Shown here: positions 49,318 to 59,729 of the stretch, in pieces | How positions within the stretch are numbered: the stretch's first letter is position 1 | How the letters are laid out: each line of letters starts with the position of its first letter | DNA from: Mycoplasma procyoni | GTDB lineage: Bacteria; Bacillota_I; Bacilli_A; Mycoplasmatales; Metamycoplasmataceae | Length of the DNA stretch: 64,000 nt | NCBI RefSeq assembly: GCF_017052595.1 | Contig: NZ_JAFIDB010000006.1 | Span: 23,938-87,937, forward strand | Reading direction: 5' to 3' | Program-made: the position numbers and the translations under genes | The notes under the pieces: generated by a model | Database searches by the model: none | What the model was told of the DNA's origin: nothing | The model's input: only the letters and a program-made list of their open reading frames with translations

Positions 49318-51967
49318 TTAAAACCTCAAAACATCTTTTACAAATATCTTCTTTCATGTCTTTTTGCTCAAAGTGATTTCAGCATCTTTGACATTTTTGA
49401 GAATCAAAGGCAGATACTTTAGTTTCTGAAGCAAACTCAACAGATCCTACCATAAATAATTTAACTAAATCTAGTGACTTAATAAATTCAGAATCTGTGT
49501 GTAAGAATACTTTAGCTTCATTTTGTCTCTTGATTGTTCCTTCTTTAATTTGCTCTTCAATTAGTTTATAAACTTGATCTTTTAGATCAAAGAATTCTTG
49601 TCATTTTTGCTCTATTGAGTTGTCAGTTTCTTCTTGTTTAAAGAAATATTCTAAGTGAACCGATTCCTTTTTATTTTCTTTATTAAAGTAAGAATAAGCT
49701 TCTTCTGTTGTAGTTGGAAGAATTGGAGCAAGAGCGATAATTAATGCTTCTAAAAGGTCAAATAGGTTCTTTTGGATCATTTTTCTTTCTTTTGAATCTT
49801 TTGCGTCAGCATATAAAGAATCTTTTGTTATAGATAGATAGAATCCAGAAAAATCAATAATGAAGTTATTAATTTCTTTAACAACTAATAAGAATCTGTG
49901 TTCATCATAGTTTTTGATAATTTTGTTTTTTAGTTGCTTAATTCTTTGTGAGATTAACTCGTGAACACCTTCTAATTCAACACTTTGTTTTGAGTCAAAA
50001 TCATTGATGTTTCCTAATAAAAATTTAATTGTGTTTCTAATTTTTCTGTAAATTTCAATGTTTTGCTCAAAGATTTTTAGAGAATAAGAAACGTCGTTTG
50101 GATATTCACTGTTAGCTACTCAAAGACGAACAACATCAGCTCCGTATTTAGAAATCAGAGTTAGTGGTTCAACTCCGTTTCCAAGTGATTTTGAGAATTT
50201 TTGTCCTTTTTCATCAACAATAAATCCATGTGATAATAGTTCTTTATAAGGTGCTTTCTTTCTGAAAACTACAGAGTTAATTAGTGATGAGTTGAATCAA
50301 CCTCTGTATTGATCTGAACCTTCAAAGTAAAGTTCAAATGGTTTTTCAGTTCCTTCAATATCTACAGCGATTGAAGTAGATCCAGAATCAAATCAAACGT
50401 CCATGATATCCATTTCACGTTTTCAATTTCTATTTCTGTATTTTTCTGGAAGTAATTCGTCTGTTGTTTTTTCAAATCAAATATCAGATCCGTGTTTTTC
50501 TACTAAAGAAATTACATAATCAAAAATTTCTTCATTAATTACTGGTTCTTCATTTTCGTCATAGAAAATTGTAATAGGAACTCCTCAAGCTCTTTGACGT
50601 GAGATGGTTCATTCTTCTCTGTTTTCAATCATCTTAATTAATCTGTTTTTAGCTCAATCGTGGTGGAATTTAACTTCTTCAATTGCGCTTAAAATGTCTT
50701 TTTTGAATTTGTCAATTGAAACAAATCATTGTGGTGTTCCACGGAAAATAATTGGTTTTTTAGTTCTTCAGTCATGTGGGTATGAGTGTTTGATAAATTT
50801 AAGTCTTAATAAATCTTTGTTAGCATCTAAAAACATTCCAATTTCTTTGTTTGCATTTTCATAGAAATGACCAGCAAATTCTTCAGCTTCTTTATTTAAA
50901 ACTCCATCATCAGCAACGTGCATAATCATATCTAAATTATATTTTTTACCAACTAAAAAGTCATCAACCCCGAATAACGGAGCCATGTGAACAAGACCTG
51001 TACCAGCTGTAATTTCAACGTGGTGACCAAGCACAACTAGCCCTGTTTTGTCTCTTTTTACAGGTCTTCTGTATTCAACATATTCAAGATCTTTTCCTTT
51101 AAAACTTGAAACAACTTTGTACTCTTCTCACTTAACGTCTTTAGCAACACTTTCTAATAATTCTGTTGCAACAACATATCTTTCGTTGTTTGCCTCAACT
51201 AAAGAATATTCAAAGTTTTCACCTACAGCAACTCCAGAGTTAGCAACTAAAGTTCAAGGTGTTGTTGTTCAAATTACAAGCTTATCGCCTTCTTTTACAA
51301 AGGAATTTCCCTTTGTAACGCTAAAAGAAACCATGATTGATGGTGATGTATGTTCTGCATATTCAACTTCTGCTTCAGCAAGCGCTGTTTGTGAAGAAGG
51401 CGATCAGTAAACAGGTTTTAGTCCTTTTTTAAGTAGCCCTTCCATTGCCATCTTTTTAAGTAATTTTAGTTGCTGTGCTTCAAATTTTGGATCTAAAGTT
51501 TTGTAAATAACTTTGAAGTCATTTAAAACTTGTAATTGCTTCATTTGTTCTTTTTGAATTTCAATTTGTTCAAGAGCATATTCTTGAGCGTGCTTTCTAA
51601 TTTCAAGAGTTGAAAAGTCTTTTTTATCTTTATTTAGTTTTTGCAGCATTTTAAGCTCGATTGGAAGTCCGTGTGTGTCTCATCCATTTACAAAAGGCGA
51701 ATAGAATCCCTGTAAGCTTTTGTATCTTACAATGATGTCTTTAATTGTTTTGTTTAAAGCATGTCCTAAGTGGATGTTTCCGTTTGCATATGGAGGTCCA
51801 TCGTGTAATACATATTGTTTATTACCTTTATTTTTCTTTAGAACTTGTTGGTAAAGTTCCATTTTTTCTCATTGTTCTCTGTATTTTTTTTCTTTTTCAA
51901 CTAAATTTGCTTTCATTTCAAATTCTGTAGAAGGCATATTTAGGGTGTCTTTGTAATTTTTTTCCAT
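49304..51967 (-). CDS. ileS: Isoleucyl-tRNA synthetase, 887 aa
   Basis: Class Ia synthetase, bacterial type. [16 protein letters not shown] (HIGH), WDTHGLPIE, editing (CP1) domain with TTPWTL- and GTG-(L)-VH-type blocks ([18 protein letters not shown]), [12 protein letters not shown] (KMSKS variant) and a C-terminal zinc knuckle CQRC...CKRC. Start ATG 51967 after SD AAAGGAAA. Expression is under a T-box. Downstream lspA overlaps its last codons, so tRNA-Ile charging also controls lspA transcription. Confidence 0.96.
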
Positions 51968-51984
51968 TTTTTCCTTTCTTAAAA

Positions 51985-52190
51985 ATAAAAAGTCCGCATT
52001 TAAGGGCTAACGTACCACCTTAAATCAGACTCTCTTTTAATCTCGTTTCGTGAGATAACGCCTTGTTAGGTCTCTGAAGTGATATTTTATACCTTCCAGA
52101 TTGATTTTCACCAGCCATCAATTCTCTTATGCTTTTCAGTATAAAACGTGTCTTCGTCATAGATAATTCAGTTTTTGTAAAAAAATTATA
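51985..52190 (-). promoter_or_regulatory. T-box riboswitch for ileS (specifier AUC, Ile)
   Basis: TATAAT at 52190-52185. Stem I features include ATGACGAAGACACG, AGAGAA and GATGGCTGGTGAAAATC. The specifier loop reads AAATATCACTTC with AUC at 52083-52081 (Ile). The T-box core AAGGTGGTAC is at 52021-52012. The competing terminator has 5' arm GTCTGATTTAAGG and 3' arm CCTTAAATGCGGAC (52030-52018 and 52005-51992), then TTTTTATTTTT. Transcriptional, class I layout: uncharged tRNA-Ile should favour readthrough into ileS. Confidence 0.93.
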
Positions 52191-52209
52191 TAATAAAATC
52201 AAAAAATGT

Positions 52210-52215
52210 TATAAT
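52210..52215 (+). promoter_or_regulatory. -10 box of the 100-aa membrane protein gene
   Basis: TATAAT 27 nt before the ATG; SD TGGAG present. Divergent from the ileS T-box promoter at 52190-52185, with ~20 nt between the two -10 boxes. Confidence 0.6.
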
Positions 52216-52242
52216 ACATTAAATAAATACATGGAGTTTGTT

Positions 52243-52545
52243 ATGCAAAAAGAAAATACAATCAACGTTCAACAAGAACAACAACCAAAACAAAAAAAAC
52301 GTAAATGAGGAATTAAAAAAGCTGTAACAAAAAGAGGAAGATACAACAGATGAATCTGAGGACTAACTCTTTTATTTGCTTCTGCTGCTATGATTTCTGT
52401 TGGAGTATATCTAATCTGACAAAGATCTACATATGCACAAAACCCGGTTGTTAATGACACTAAAAGAGCAGAAGAGAGTCAAAATGCTCAAGATGGTTCA
52501 ACACCAGCAAAAACTGAGGAAAACAAAGACCAACCAACAGCTTAA
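52243..52545 (+). CDS. Single-pass membrane protein with Gln-rich ends, 100 aa
   Basis: Contains four TGA Trp codons, so it has no long standard-code ORF. Cytosolic N-terminus is Gln/Lys-rich (VQQEQQPKQKKRKW); one membrane segment (GLTLLFASAAMISVGVYLIW) at ~45-65; outside tail acidic with Ser/Asn/Gln (KRAEESQNAQDG). Own promoter and terminator. No family recognised; size and topology would suit a secretion or division accessory, but this is not supported by a motif. Confidence 0.75.
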
Positions 52546-52573
52546 TTTTGTATTTATATTTTAATTACACTCA

Positions 52574-52602
52574 AACAAATGCAATAGTGCATTTGTTTTT
52601 TT
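52574..52602 (+). terminator. Terminator after the 100-aa gene
   Basis: AACAAATGCA / TGCATTTGTT 10-bp stem, ATAG loop, T7 tail. Confidence 0.9.
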
Positions 52603-52645
52603 AAACTAAACAAAGAAAAGGAAAATTTATTGTAAAATTTATAAT

Positions 52646-54439
52646 ATGAATAAAGATAAAATAAGGAATTTTGCAATCATTGCACACATAGATCACGGAA
52701 AATCAACTCTGGCTGACAGAATTTTAGAATTAACAGGAGCTGTAGCTCAAAGAGATCTTAAAACACAACATTTAGATTCAATGGATCTTGAAAAAGAGAG
52801 AGGAATAACCATTAAGTTGAATGCTGTTCAACTTAAATACAAAGACTACGTTTTTCACTTAATCGACACACCGGGACATGTCGACTTTACTTATGAAGTT
52901 TCAAGATCACTAGCAGCTACAGAGGGGGCTTTATTATTAGTTGATGCAACTCAAGGAATTGAAGCTCAAACTTTAGCCAACGTTTATTTAGCTATTGACA
53001 ACAATCTTGAAATCATCCCAATTATCAATAAAGTAGACTTACCTTCTGCTGATCCAGAAAGGGTTAAAAAAGAAATTGAAAATGTTATTGGTATTCCTGC
53101 TGATGACAGTGTTTTAATTTCAGCTAAAACAGGACTAAACATTGATCAAGTTTTAGAAGCTATTGTGGAAAAAGTTCCAGCACCTAAAGATGCTAACGAC
53201 GATGAAAATCTGCAAGCTTTAATTTTTGACTCTTACTTTGATCCTTACAAAGGAGTTGTTTTACTTGTAAGAATTGTAAAAGGAAAAATTGCTGTTGGTG
53301 ACAGTTTTACATTGATGTCAAGTGGAAAAAAATTCCATGTTGTTGAACTCGGAGTTAGAACCCCTGCAGAACTTAAAAAAGAGGAATTAGTTTCTGGAGA
53401 AGTTGGTTGAATAGCAGCTTCCATCAGGGATGCTAAAGATATTTCTGTTGGTGATACAATCACTTTAACAAAGAGTCCTGCAAAAGAACCACTTCCAGGT
53501 TATAAAAAACTAAAACCTGTTGTTTATACAGGATTTTACCCTATTGACAGTAAAGATTACGACTTACTAAAAGAGTCTCTTGAAAAGATTTCTCTTTCAG
53601 ATTCTTCAATTACTTTTGAACCAGAAAGTTCTAAGGCTCTTGGTTTTGGATACAGAATTGGTTTCCTAGGGATGCTTCACATGGAGATTTTACAAGAAAG
53701 ACTTGAGCGTGAGTTTAACATCGATCTAATTGCTACAGCACCTTCTGTAGAATTTCATGTTTTTAAAACAGATAACACAGTAGAGGTTATTGCAAATCCT
53801 TCTTTATTACCAGATCCAACATACATCGATCACATTGAAGAACCTTACATTAAAGCTTCTATTATAGTTCCTGAAAATTATGTTGGTTCAATTATGGAAC
53901 TTTGTCAAAACAAAAGAGGAACTTACATTGATATAGAATTTATTGACTCAAACAGAAGAAGAGTTATTTATGAATTACCTTTAGTTGAAATTATTTTTGA
54001 TTTCTTTGACAGACTTAAATCAATTTCTAAAGGTTATGCTTCTTTTGAATATGAACTAATTGGTTACAGAGAAAGCTCATTAATTAAACTTGACATTCTT
54101 TTAAACGGTGACAAAGTTGATGCCCTTTCAATGATTGTCCACAAAGATTTTGCTTATCCTAAAGGTAGAGAGCTTACAGAAAAACTTAAAGAAGTTATTC
54201 CAAGACAATCCTTTGAAGTCCCTGTACAAGCCGTAATTGGTTCAAAAGTTATTGCAAGAGAAACTATTAAAGCCTACAGAAAAGACGTTACAGCCAAACT
54301 TTATGGTGGAGATCCTACAAGACGTCAAAAACTTCTTAAAAAACAAAAAGAAGGAAAAAAACGGATGAAAGCAATCGGTTCTGTTGAAGTTCCACAAGAA
54401 GCATTCCTTGCAATTCTTAAAACAGATAATAACAAATAA
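52646..54439 (+). CDS. lepA: Elongation factor 4 (LepA), 597 aa
   Basis: Ribosome-associated translational GTPase. G1 [14 protein letters not shown], switch RGITIK, G3 DTPGHVDF, G4 NKVDLPSA, G5 SAKTG; EF-G-like domains III/V and the LepA C-terminal domain ending [22 protein letters not shown]. No SD precedes the ATG; a TGTAAAAT at 52631-52638 ends 7 nt before it and a TATAAT abuts it, so the mRNA may be leaderless. Two membrane-protein genes follow in the same direction. Confidence 0.95.
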
Positions 54440-54453
54440 TAAAGGAGAATATT

Positions 54454-55314
54454 ATGGATATTAACCCATTAAATAGCAATGATACTATTAAATTCTCAGC
54501 AACTAAACAAGAAACAAACGCAAAAGAATTAAACAAAAAAGCTGTCGAAGATCCTTTGGGTGTTGTTCCTAAAGGTGCTTATAGAGTTTTTGCACTTGAA
54601 GGTAAACTTTTAATTGCACACATCATTTTTTGAGGAGTTATACTTCTGTTTTTAGGAATAGGTGCTTCTTTATATTTTACAAATTCACTTGGTTATTTGG
54701 GTGTTGATACAAAGAAATGAACTTGAACTTGATTAATAATTCCTATTGCAATTGGTTTGTTTAGTTTTTATAAATTCTTCGCTTCTATAATTAATTTTTC
54801 TTCAATAAGAAGATCTCTCAAAATTTATAGATCAGAATTAAGAAAGGATGTGCAAGCACTCCCTTCTGCAATTGCTCGTTTATTCAAAAAAATAACTTTT
54901 GTACAAATTAAACATAACTGACTAACTATCTTTTTTGTCTTTTATACAGGATTAGCGGCTTTTTTAATATGAATATTACAGGATAAAAAGTTCCTTTGAG
55001 ACGTTTTAAATTTTGAAAAATGAATTCACGCTTTAACACCAAATCCAGACTTTTTAGCATTAATGATGGCTATTTCAATCGGAGTTGTTTTAGTTATATG
55101 AATCGTTCTTACTCTTTTTAGAAGAGGGAGAACAAATGATATTGCAGAATACTTTGGTTTCCAAATTGAAAAAGACACAAACATTGAAGAAATTAAAAGC
55201 AAAAAAAATAAATTCTATTTAAAGTTATTTTTATTATCAATCGCTATTGTTACAATCATCCCTATCATTGCAGCATTAATTATTAAAAGATTTGTTTTAG
55301 GGAGAAAGAAATAA
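54454..55314 (+). CDS. Four-TM membrane protein, 286 aa, downstream of lepA
   Basis: SD AAAGGAG, 14 nt after lepA. Membrane segments around residues 55-80 (LIAHIIFWGVILLFLGIG), 95-115, 150-170 (WLTIFFVFYTGLAAFLIWIL) and 265-282 (LFLLSIAIVTIIPIIAALI), plus one at ~205-225. Its stop overlaps the next start by one base. Function unknown. The two-gene membrane pair resembles in style the three-gene set at 34 kb, but I see no clear homology. Confidence 0.75.
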
Positions 55315-55670
55315 TGAAAAACAAAGAAGATAAAATTAAGGTTTTAATAGAAAAAAATAAACAAAAATTCTTTATTATTTTTGTTTTATCAACCTTCAAT
55401 ACGCTATTTCTTCTTCTTGTAATTTGAGCAATTTGAAAAGTTGATTTATTCCTTGCGATCGGAATTCCTGTTGCTCTTATTATACTTTTTTCTGTTTTTG
55501 GTTGATTATACGCAACAAGAGTTTCAAGATTTAAAAGAGTGCTATTAAGTGAATATGAAGAAATAGAAGAAAAAGACTTTAGTTACTTTATAGAAAGAAC
55601 AACCAAGAAATCATTATTAATTAAAAAAGACCTTCTTAAACTCAAACTAATAGAAGAAGATCTTGAATAA
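55314..55670 (+). CDS. Two-TM membrane protein, 118 aa
   Basis: Overlaps the previous stop (TAATG). Segments FFIIFVLSTFNTLFLLLVIW and DLFLAIGIPVALIILFSVFGW, then a charged cytosolic tail rich in Glu/Lys. SD GGGAGAAAG lies within the previous gene. Unknown function; likely partner of the 286-aa protein. A terminator begins 9 nt past the stop. Confidence 0.75.
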
Positions 55671-55676
55671 AATAAA

Positions 55677-55723
55677 CTAAAACTCCCTATTTTCCCTTTA
55701 TAAAGGAAATTAAGGAGTTTTTT
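55677..55723. terminator. Bidirectional terminator
   Basis: AAAACTCC / GGAGTTTT outer stem with inner TTTCC..GGAAA and CCTTTATAAAGG pairings; T7 tail on the plus strand, and it lies right after the minus gene's stop. Confidence 0.8.
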
Positions 55724-55725
55724 TA

Positions 55726-56163
55726 TTATTTTGGAACGTCTATCAATTTTCCTCTTTTGAGTTGAATTTTTATTATTCAAAATCTTGGAATGACCAAAAA
55801 AATGCTTAATACAAATTTTGATTCATATATCAGAATATACTCAAATAACAATTTATCTTTTCCTAAAATTCTGTCTATTCTTTTTTGAGTCAATCAAAAT
55901 GGAAAGAATGCTTTAAAATCGATTCTATCTATTTCTCCATCTTTTATTCTCTCTTGTCTTCGAAAAATTAACAAACAACAAATAGATGAATAAAGAAGCA
56001 TTGTGGCTACTGGTATTTCCACAATTGCGTAATAGTAAGTCCACTTAATACTAATTACAAGAAAAATAGAATTTATTAAGCCTGTAATTCAACTAAAAAA
56101 TAATATTGATGTATATATTTTTTTGTAGAATACAATTCTAATTTTGTGTTCTAAAACTTTCAT
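55726..56163 (-). CDS. Small membrane protein, 145 aa
   Basis: Starts MKVLEHKIRIVFYKK. Two membrane segments (SILFFSWITGLINSIFLVIS and YYAIVEIPVATMLLYSSICC), then a charged loop and a short hydrophobic end. One Trp codon is the rare TGG, in a genome that mostly uses TGA. Start 28 nt after the upstream stop. No SD is obvious. Similar in plan to the 147-aa gene before it. Unknown function. Confidence 0.7.
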
Positions 56164-56191
56164 TTAATTTTTAAATTTTAATATTCTAATC

Positions 56192-56635
56192 TTAAAGAAG
56201 CGCTCAGTAAAGAGGGAAAAATCATGTAATTCAAGGATTTACATTGGAAATTTTTTTAAGTTTTTTAATTTGTTTTTCAGTTTTGGTTTCTACTTTTTGT
56301 TGTGATTTTGTACCTCAGTAACCAATTAAAAATAAGAATTTAAAAAGTTTGTTTGCTTTTATTACATCTTTTTCTTCTGGGTTGTCAATGTCAAATATTT
56401 TATATATTCTTCATAAAAAACTTAAATTTCAAATTGTTGTTGAAATAAGAACAAGATATGGAGCTCAAAAATATAAAATATTCTCTGTCATTGTTAAACG
56501 AAGTACAGGATCTTTTCCATAAATAGAAAGAAAGAAGAGAATTGTATTAGAAATCATCGCTATAAGTAAAAGTGTATAAATTAATACTGTGTTTCTTTTG
56601 ATAGTAGTCCCGAATCTTAATAAAACTTTATTCAT
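56192..56635 (-). CDS. Small membrane protein, 147 aa, behind a C8-containing leader
   Basis: ATG 56635 with SD AAAGGA; an in-frame ATG at 56677 (14 residues longer, weak SD) is the alternative. Two membrane segments (VLIYTLLLIAMISNTILFFL and ILYFWAPYLVLISTTIWNL), then a cytosolic basic part (KSQQKVETKTEKQIKKLKK) and a final Trp-rich segment. Unknown function. Together with the 145-aa gene it forms a two-gene unit preceded by a leader ORF with a homopolymeric C tract. Confidence 0.7.
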
Positions 56636-56662
56636 TTTTATATCCTTTCTAGGTGTTAAAAT

Positions 56663-56810
56663 CTGACCATAAGTCATTAATACCTTTAAATTTCAATTTA
56701 TATCTAAATTTATTTAACTATTTTTAAGAGTATTATGGGGGGGGTCAGTTTTTTTAATTGATTGTTTTTTAAAATATTTCAAATCATTTCCACCTCCTTA
56801 ACTTTTTATA
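56663..56810 (-). promoter_or_regulatory. Leader with C8 tract and imperfect inverted repeat
   Basis: TATAAA at 56810-56805 (tentative), consensus SD AAGGAGG at 56799-56793 and a 25-aa ORF. The C8 tract is at 56744-56737. The minus strand reads CTGACC then six extra C, then ATAA; downstream TTATGGTCAG (56672-56663) is the exact complement of CTGACCATAA. The tract therefore looks like an expanded C run inside one arm of an inverted repeat. Confidence 0.5.
56710..56787 (-). CDS. Leader ORF, 25 aa, containing the C8 tract
   Basis: ATG 56787, 5 nt after a consensus SD; TAA at 56712-56710. Hydrophobic/basic (ends IILLKIVK). C8 encodes Thr-Pro-Pro. With C7 the frame would stop at once (CCA TAA); with C9 it would end nine codons past the tract in another frame. 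Confidence 0.5.
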
Positions 56811-56955
56811 TCAAATAAATTTTAACACCAGAACAAAGGGAATTATAGTAATTTAAACTAAAAATTTTAAAAGTGTGATTTTATTTTATAAAAACTAAAT
56901 TTAAAATTTTTGCTATTATCAAATTTTAAAAAAGTAGTACAATTTAAAATAACAA

Positions 56956-56978
56956 AAAAGAAGATAGAATCTTCTTTT
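56956..56978 (-). terminator. Terminator after the 122-aa membrane gene
   Basis: AAAAGAAGAT / ATCTTCTTTT stem with a 3-nt loop, followed by T-rich sequence on the minus strand. Confidence 0.8.
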
Positions 56979-56996
56979 AAATTTTTCAGTTAATGT

Positions 56997-57365
56997 TTAA
57001 TTTTTCTTTGCTTTTCTTTCTTTGTAAAGTCACAAAGGATTTTGTTTGACTTTAAAATATAAAAATATTTCAAGAACATAAAATGTTACAGATAATAAAT
57101 AAACTAAAGAAGCAAAGAAAGTCAGTGTTATTGATATTTCTTTTGGAATCGCACTATTAAATAAATTATAAATTGTGTTTATTAACACACCAAAAGTAGC
57201 AAATACGAATGTATTAAAAGTAAGTAAATTTAACTTTTCAATCTTTCCTCAAACGTGTGTTTTTCTGAAAGTTTGATAAGGTTTTTTAAGTCTTAAAAAT
57301 AAGATTGTACAAGCTGAAAAGTTTCATAAAAGAAATAAATTGATTTGAACTATTACTAATCACAT
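56997..57365 (-). CDS. Three-TM membrane protein, 122 aa
   Basis: Begins MWLVIVQINLFLLWNF, with TGA Trp codons at positions 2, 14 and further on, so it is hidden in a standard-code scan. Hydrophobic segments at ~1-20, ~48-66 (LLTFNTFVFATFGVLINTIY) and ~74-105 (ISITLTFFASLVYLLSVTFY). Basic end (YKERKAKKN). No SD; 33 nt after ylxM. Unknown function, presumably the last gene of the ftsY-ylxM transcript. Confidence 0.7.
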
Positions 57366-57397
57366 AATTAAATTATATTAAATTCCTTTCTTGAATC

Positions 57398-57619
57398 TTA
57401 ATTTTCAATGCTTTTTTCTATTTTAAGAAGTTTTTCTCTTGCTTTTTTAAGAGCATCAAATGCTGCTCCTCTACTTGAAGCAAGTTCTTGAGCTATTTCA
57501 GAAATTGATAAATCTTCAAAATAAAATAAAGCAAAAGCTTGTTTTTGTGTTTGTGTTAAAAGGCCTGAATATTTTTCAAAAAGAGAGATCATTTCTTCTT
57601 TTTTTTCTAGATCTTCCAT
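57398..57619 (-). CDS. ylxM: YlxM-like helix-turn-helix protein (UPF0122), 73 aa
   Basis: Sigma-like HTH: LLTQTQKQAFALFYFEDLSISEIAQELASSRGAAFD. Short version of YlxM/p13, which stimulates SRP GTPases. Its start overlaps the ftsY stop by one base (TAATG). Usually paired with ffh; here it is paired with ftsY. Confidence 0.88.
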   Translation of the reverse strand: MEDLEKKEEMISLFEKYSGLLTQTQKQAFALFYFEDLSISEIAQELASSRGAAFDALKKAREKLLKIEKSIEN

Positions 57620-58701
57620 TATTTTTCCTGTATTAAATCCTTTGTAAGTGCGTAAATAAAGGCATCTAAATCAAACTCTTGAAGATCTTCCATTTTTTCT
57701 CCAAGACCAATTAATTTAACATTTATATCTAGATCTTCTTTTATAGAAAGAATAATTCCACCTTTGCTTGTTCCATCCATTTTAGTTAAAACAATTCCTG
57801 AAATAGGAGTTACTTCTTTAAAGTGTTTTGCTTGTGAAATTCCGTTTTGTCCTGTTGTTGCATCAATTACTAATAAACTTTCGTGAGGTGCTTCAGGAAT
57901 TCTTTTTTGAATAATATTACTGATTTTAGCAAGTTCATTCATTAAATTAACTTTGTTTTGGAGTCTACCTGCAGTATCTATAATTAATAAATCAAATTCT
58001 TCTGCAATAGCTTTGTCTAAAGCTCTATAAACTATTGAAGCAGGATCTGTTTCATTTTGATTTGGTGTAATAATGTCAGCTCCCGCTCTTTGAGCTCAAA
58101 CAGCAAGTTGTTCTACAGCAGCAGCTCTGAAAGTATCTCCAGCAGCAATCAGTACTTTTTTGTTCATATCTCTGTATTTTTTGGCTATTTTAGAAATTGA
58201 AGTAGTTTTTCCTGCTCCATTAACTCCAACCATAATAAAGATATTTAGTCTTCCATCTTCATAGTTAAGTTGAGTATTTATAACAGAGTTGTTTGCATAA
58301 ATTGTGTAAATCTTATCAGCTATAATTTCCCCAATTAATTTAGGATCGTCAATGTTTTCGTTTTTAACTTCTTTTTTAATTTCATAAAGCATAACTTCAA
58401 CAAGAGAATAAGAAATATCTGACATAATTAAGATTTCTTCAAGTTCTTCAAAGAACTCTTCGTCTATTTTTTTATGACTGTTTTGAAGACTTATAATTTT
58501 TTGTGTAAGAGTTACATTTGATTTTTTAAGCCCTTCAACATATTTATCAACTTTGTCTTCTTTTGCAATTCTTTTTTCTAAATCTTTTTCTATTTGTTTT
58601 TCAAGTTTTTGTTGTTTCTTTTCTAATTCTAGTTGTTTTAATTCTTCTTTTTGTTCTTTAGTTCCAAAAAGGCGAGTTTTTAATTTTTCAAAAAATTTCA
58701 T
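57619..58701 (-). CDS. ftsY: Signal recognition particle receptor FtsY, 360 aa
   Basis: SRP receptor GTPase at the membrane. The N-terminal ~65 residues are a charged A-like region ([22 protein letters not shown]). The NG domain has P-loop [16 protein letters not shown] (~150), [33 protein letters not shown] and [11 protein letters not shown]. Two TGA Trp codons interrupt a standard-code reading. Length normal for mollicute FtsY. Confidence 0.95.
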
Positions 58702-58784
58702 ATCTATATTATAATTCCTTTTTATTTTTTAAGTTTGAGAATATTTAAATTAATAAATTAACAACCCTAAATGGATTGTTAATA

Positions 58785-59729
58785 TTAATCTTCAAAAGGG
58801 TTTTCAAAAGGCAGAGTCGCAGAATAATCTATTTCCTCTTGCTCATTTTTGATGTCTGTAAAATTAATTGACACTTCTGTTGTGTTGTTTGAAAACACTG
58901 TATTTTCTGTATTTTCGTCTGTTTCTTGTGTTTTTACAACAGAATTTTTGCTTTCTAAAAACGAAGGTTCTTGAGTTGTGTTTTCTGTTTGTTGATTTTT
59001 CTGTTGATTGTTTTGATGCTCAACAATCTCTTGTTGAGTCACAACAGCAACTTGATCATTTTCTTTTTGATCTGTGTTTTGAGTTTGTTCTATTTTCTTG
59101 TTTTTGTTTGTTTTTTTAAGTCTTTTATTTGATGATATCACTAAAACATAGTGCTTTTTAGAAAGAATTACTACAACTGTTATGTAGATTAAAAGGGCTA
59201 AAGCTAAAATAATTAAAGCACCTAAATTCGTTGCAAGTGAGATCAATAAACTTACACAAAAAATGATTGCTGCACCAAAGTGAAAATCATTTGGCAACAT
59301 TGCATCTTTTGTAGATTTAAAGGTTTCTCAAAATCTGCTAAACTGCTCTTGCATAGCAGAAAATCCTCATTTGTAATTTATTGAGTCAATGTTTAAACTG
59401 AACTCGACCAAAAAGACAATTAGCATTGAAATGATTGCTAAATCAATCATTGTAATTCTGTATCATTTAGTCTTTAAAAAGTTTAAATGAGTAATTTTTA
59501 TAAAGGAAATAATGAAAATTAGCCCAAAATAAACATAGCTAAAAACTCCAAAAAAGAGTCCAATTGTATAGCTATGAATTGTTGATAATACAGGGATTTT
59601 CACTATTGAAAAAACAAGAAAAGCAAGGTTGATCAAAAAGACTGAAATTCAGACAAGTCTGCTATCTTTAATCTTTTCGAACTTTGTTTTAAAAGGTTTT
59701 TGATTAGTTTTGTTTTTTTTAAACTTCAT
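58785..59729 (-). CDS. Multi-pass membrane protein with acidic Gln/Asn-rich tail, 314 aa
   Basis: ATG 59729 overlaps the RNase J-like stop by 11 nt, so it is coupled. About five membrane segments: residues ~27-46, ~55-80, ~92-110, then 148-168 and 173-192 (NLGALIILALALLIYITVVVI). The ~110-residue tail is low complexity (QTQNTDQKENDQ, NNQQKNQQTENTTQ) and ends EIDYSATLPFENPFED. The first part faintly resembles FtsK/SpoIIIE N-terminal membrane domains, but no motor domain follows. Unknown function. Confidence 0.75.

Noticed and set aside
55583..55780. Minus-strand ORF across the terminator at 55.7 kb
   Set aside because: It crosses a strong bidirectional terminator and overlaps two better-supported genes.
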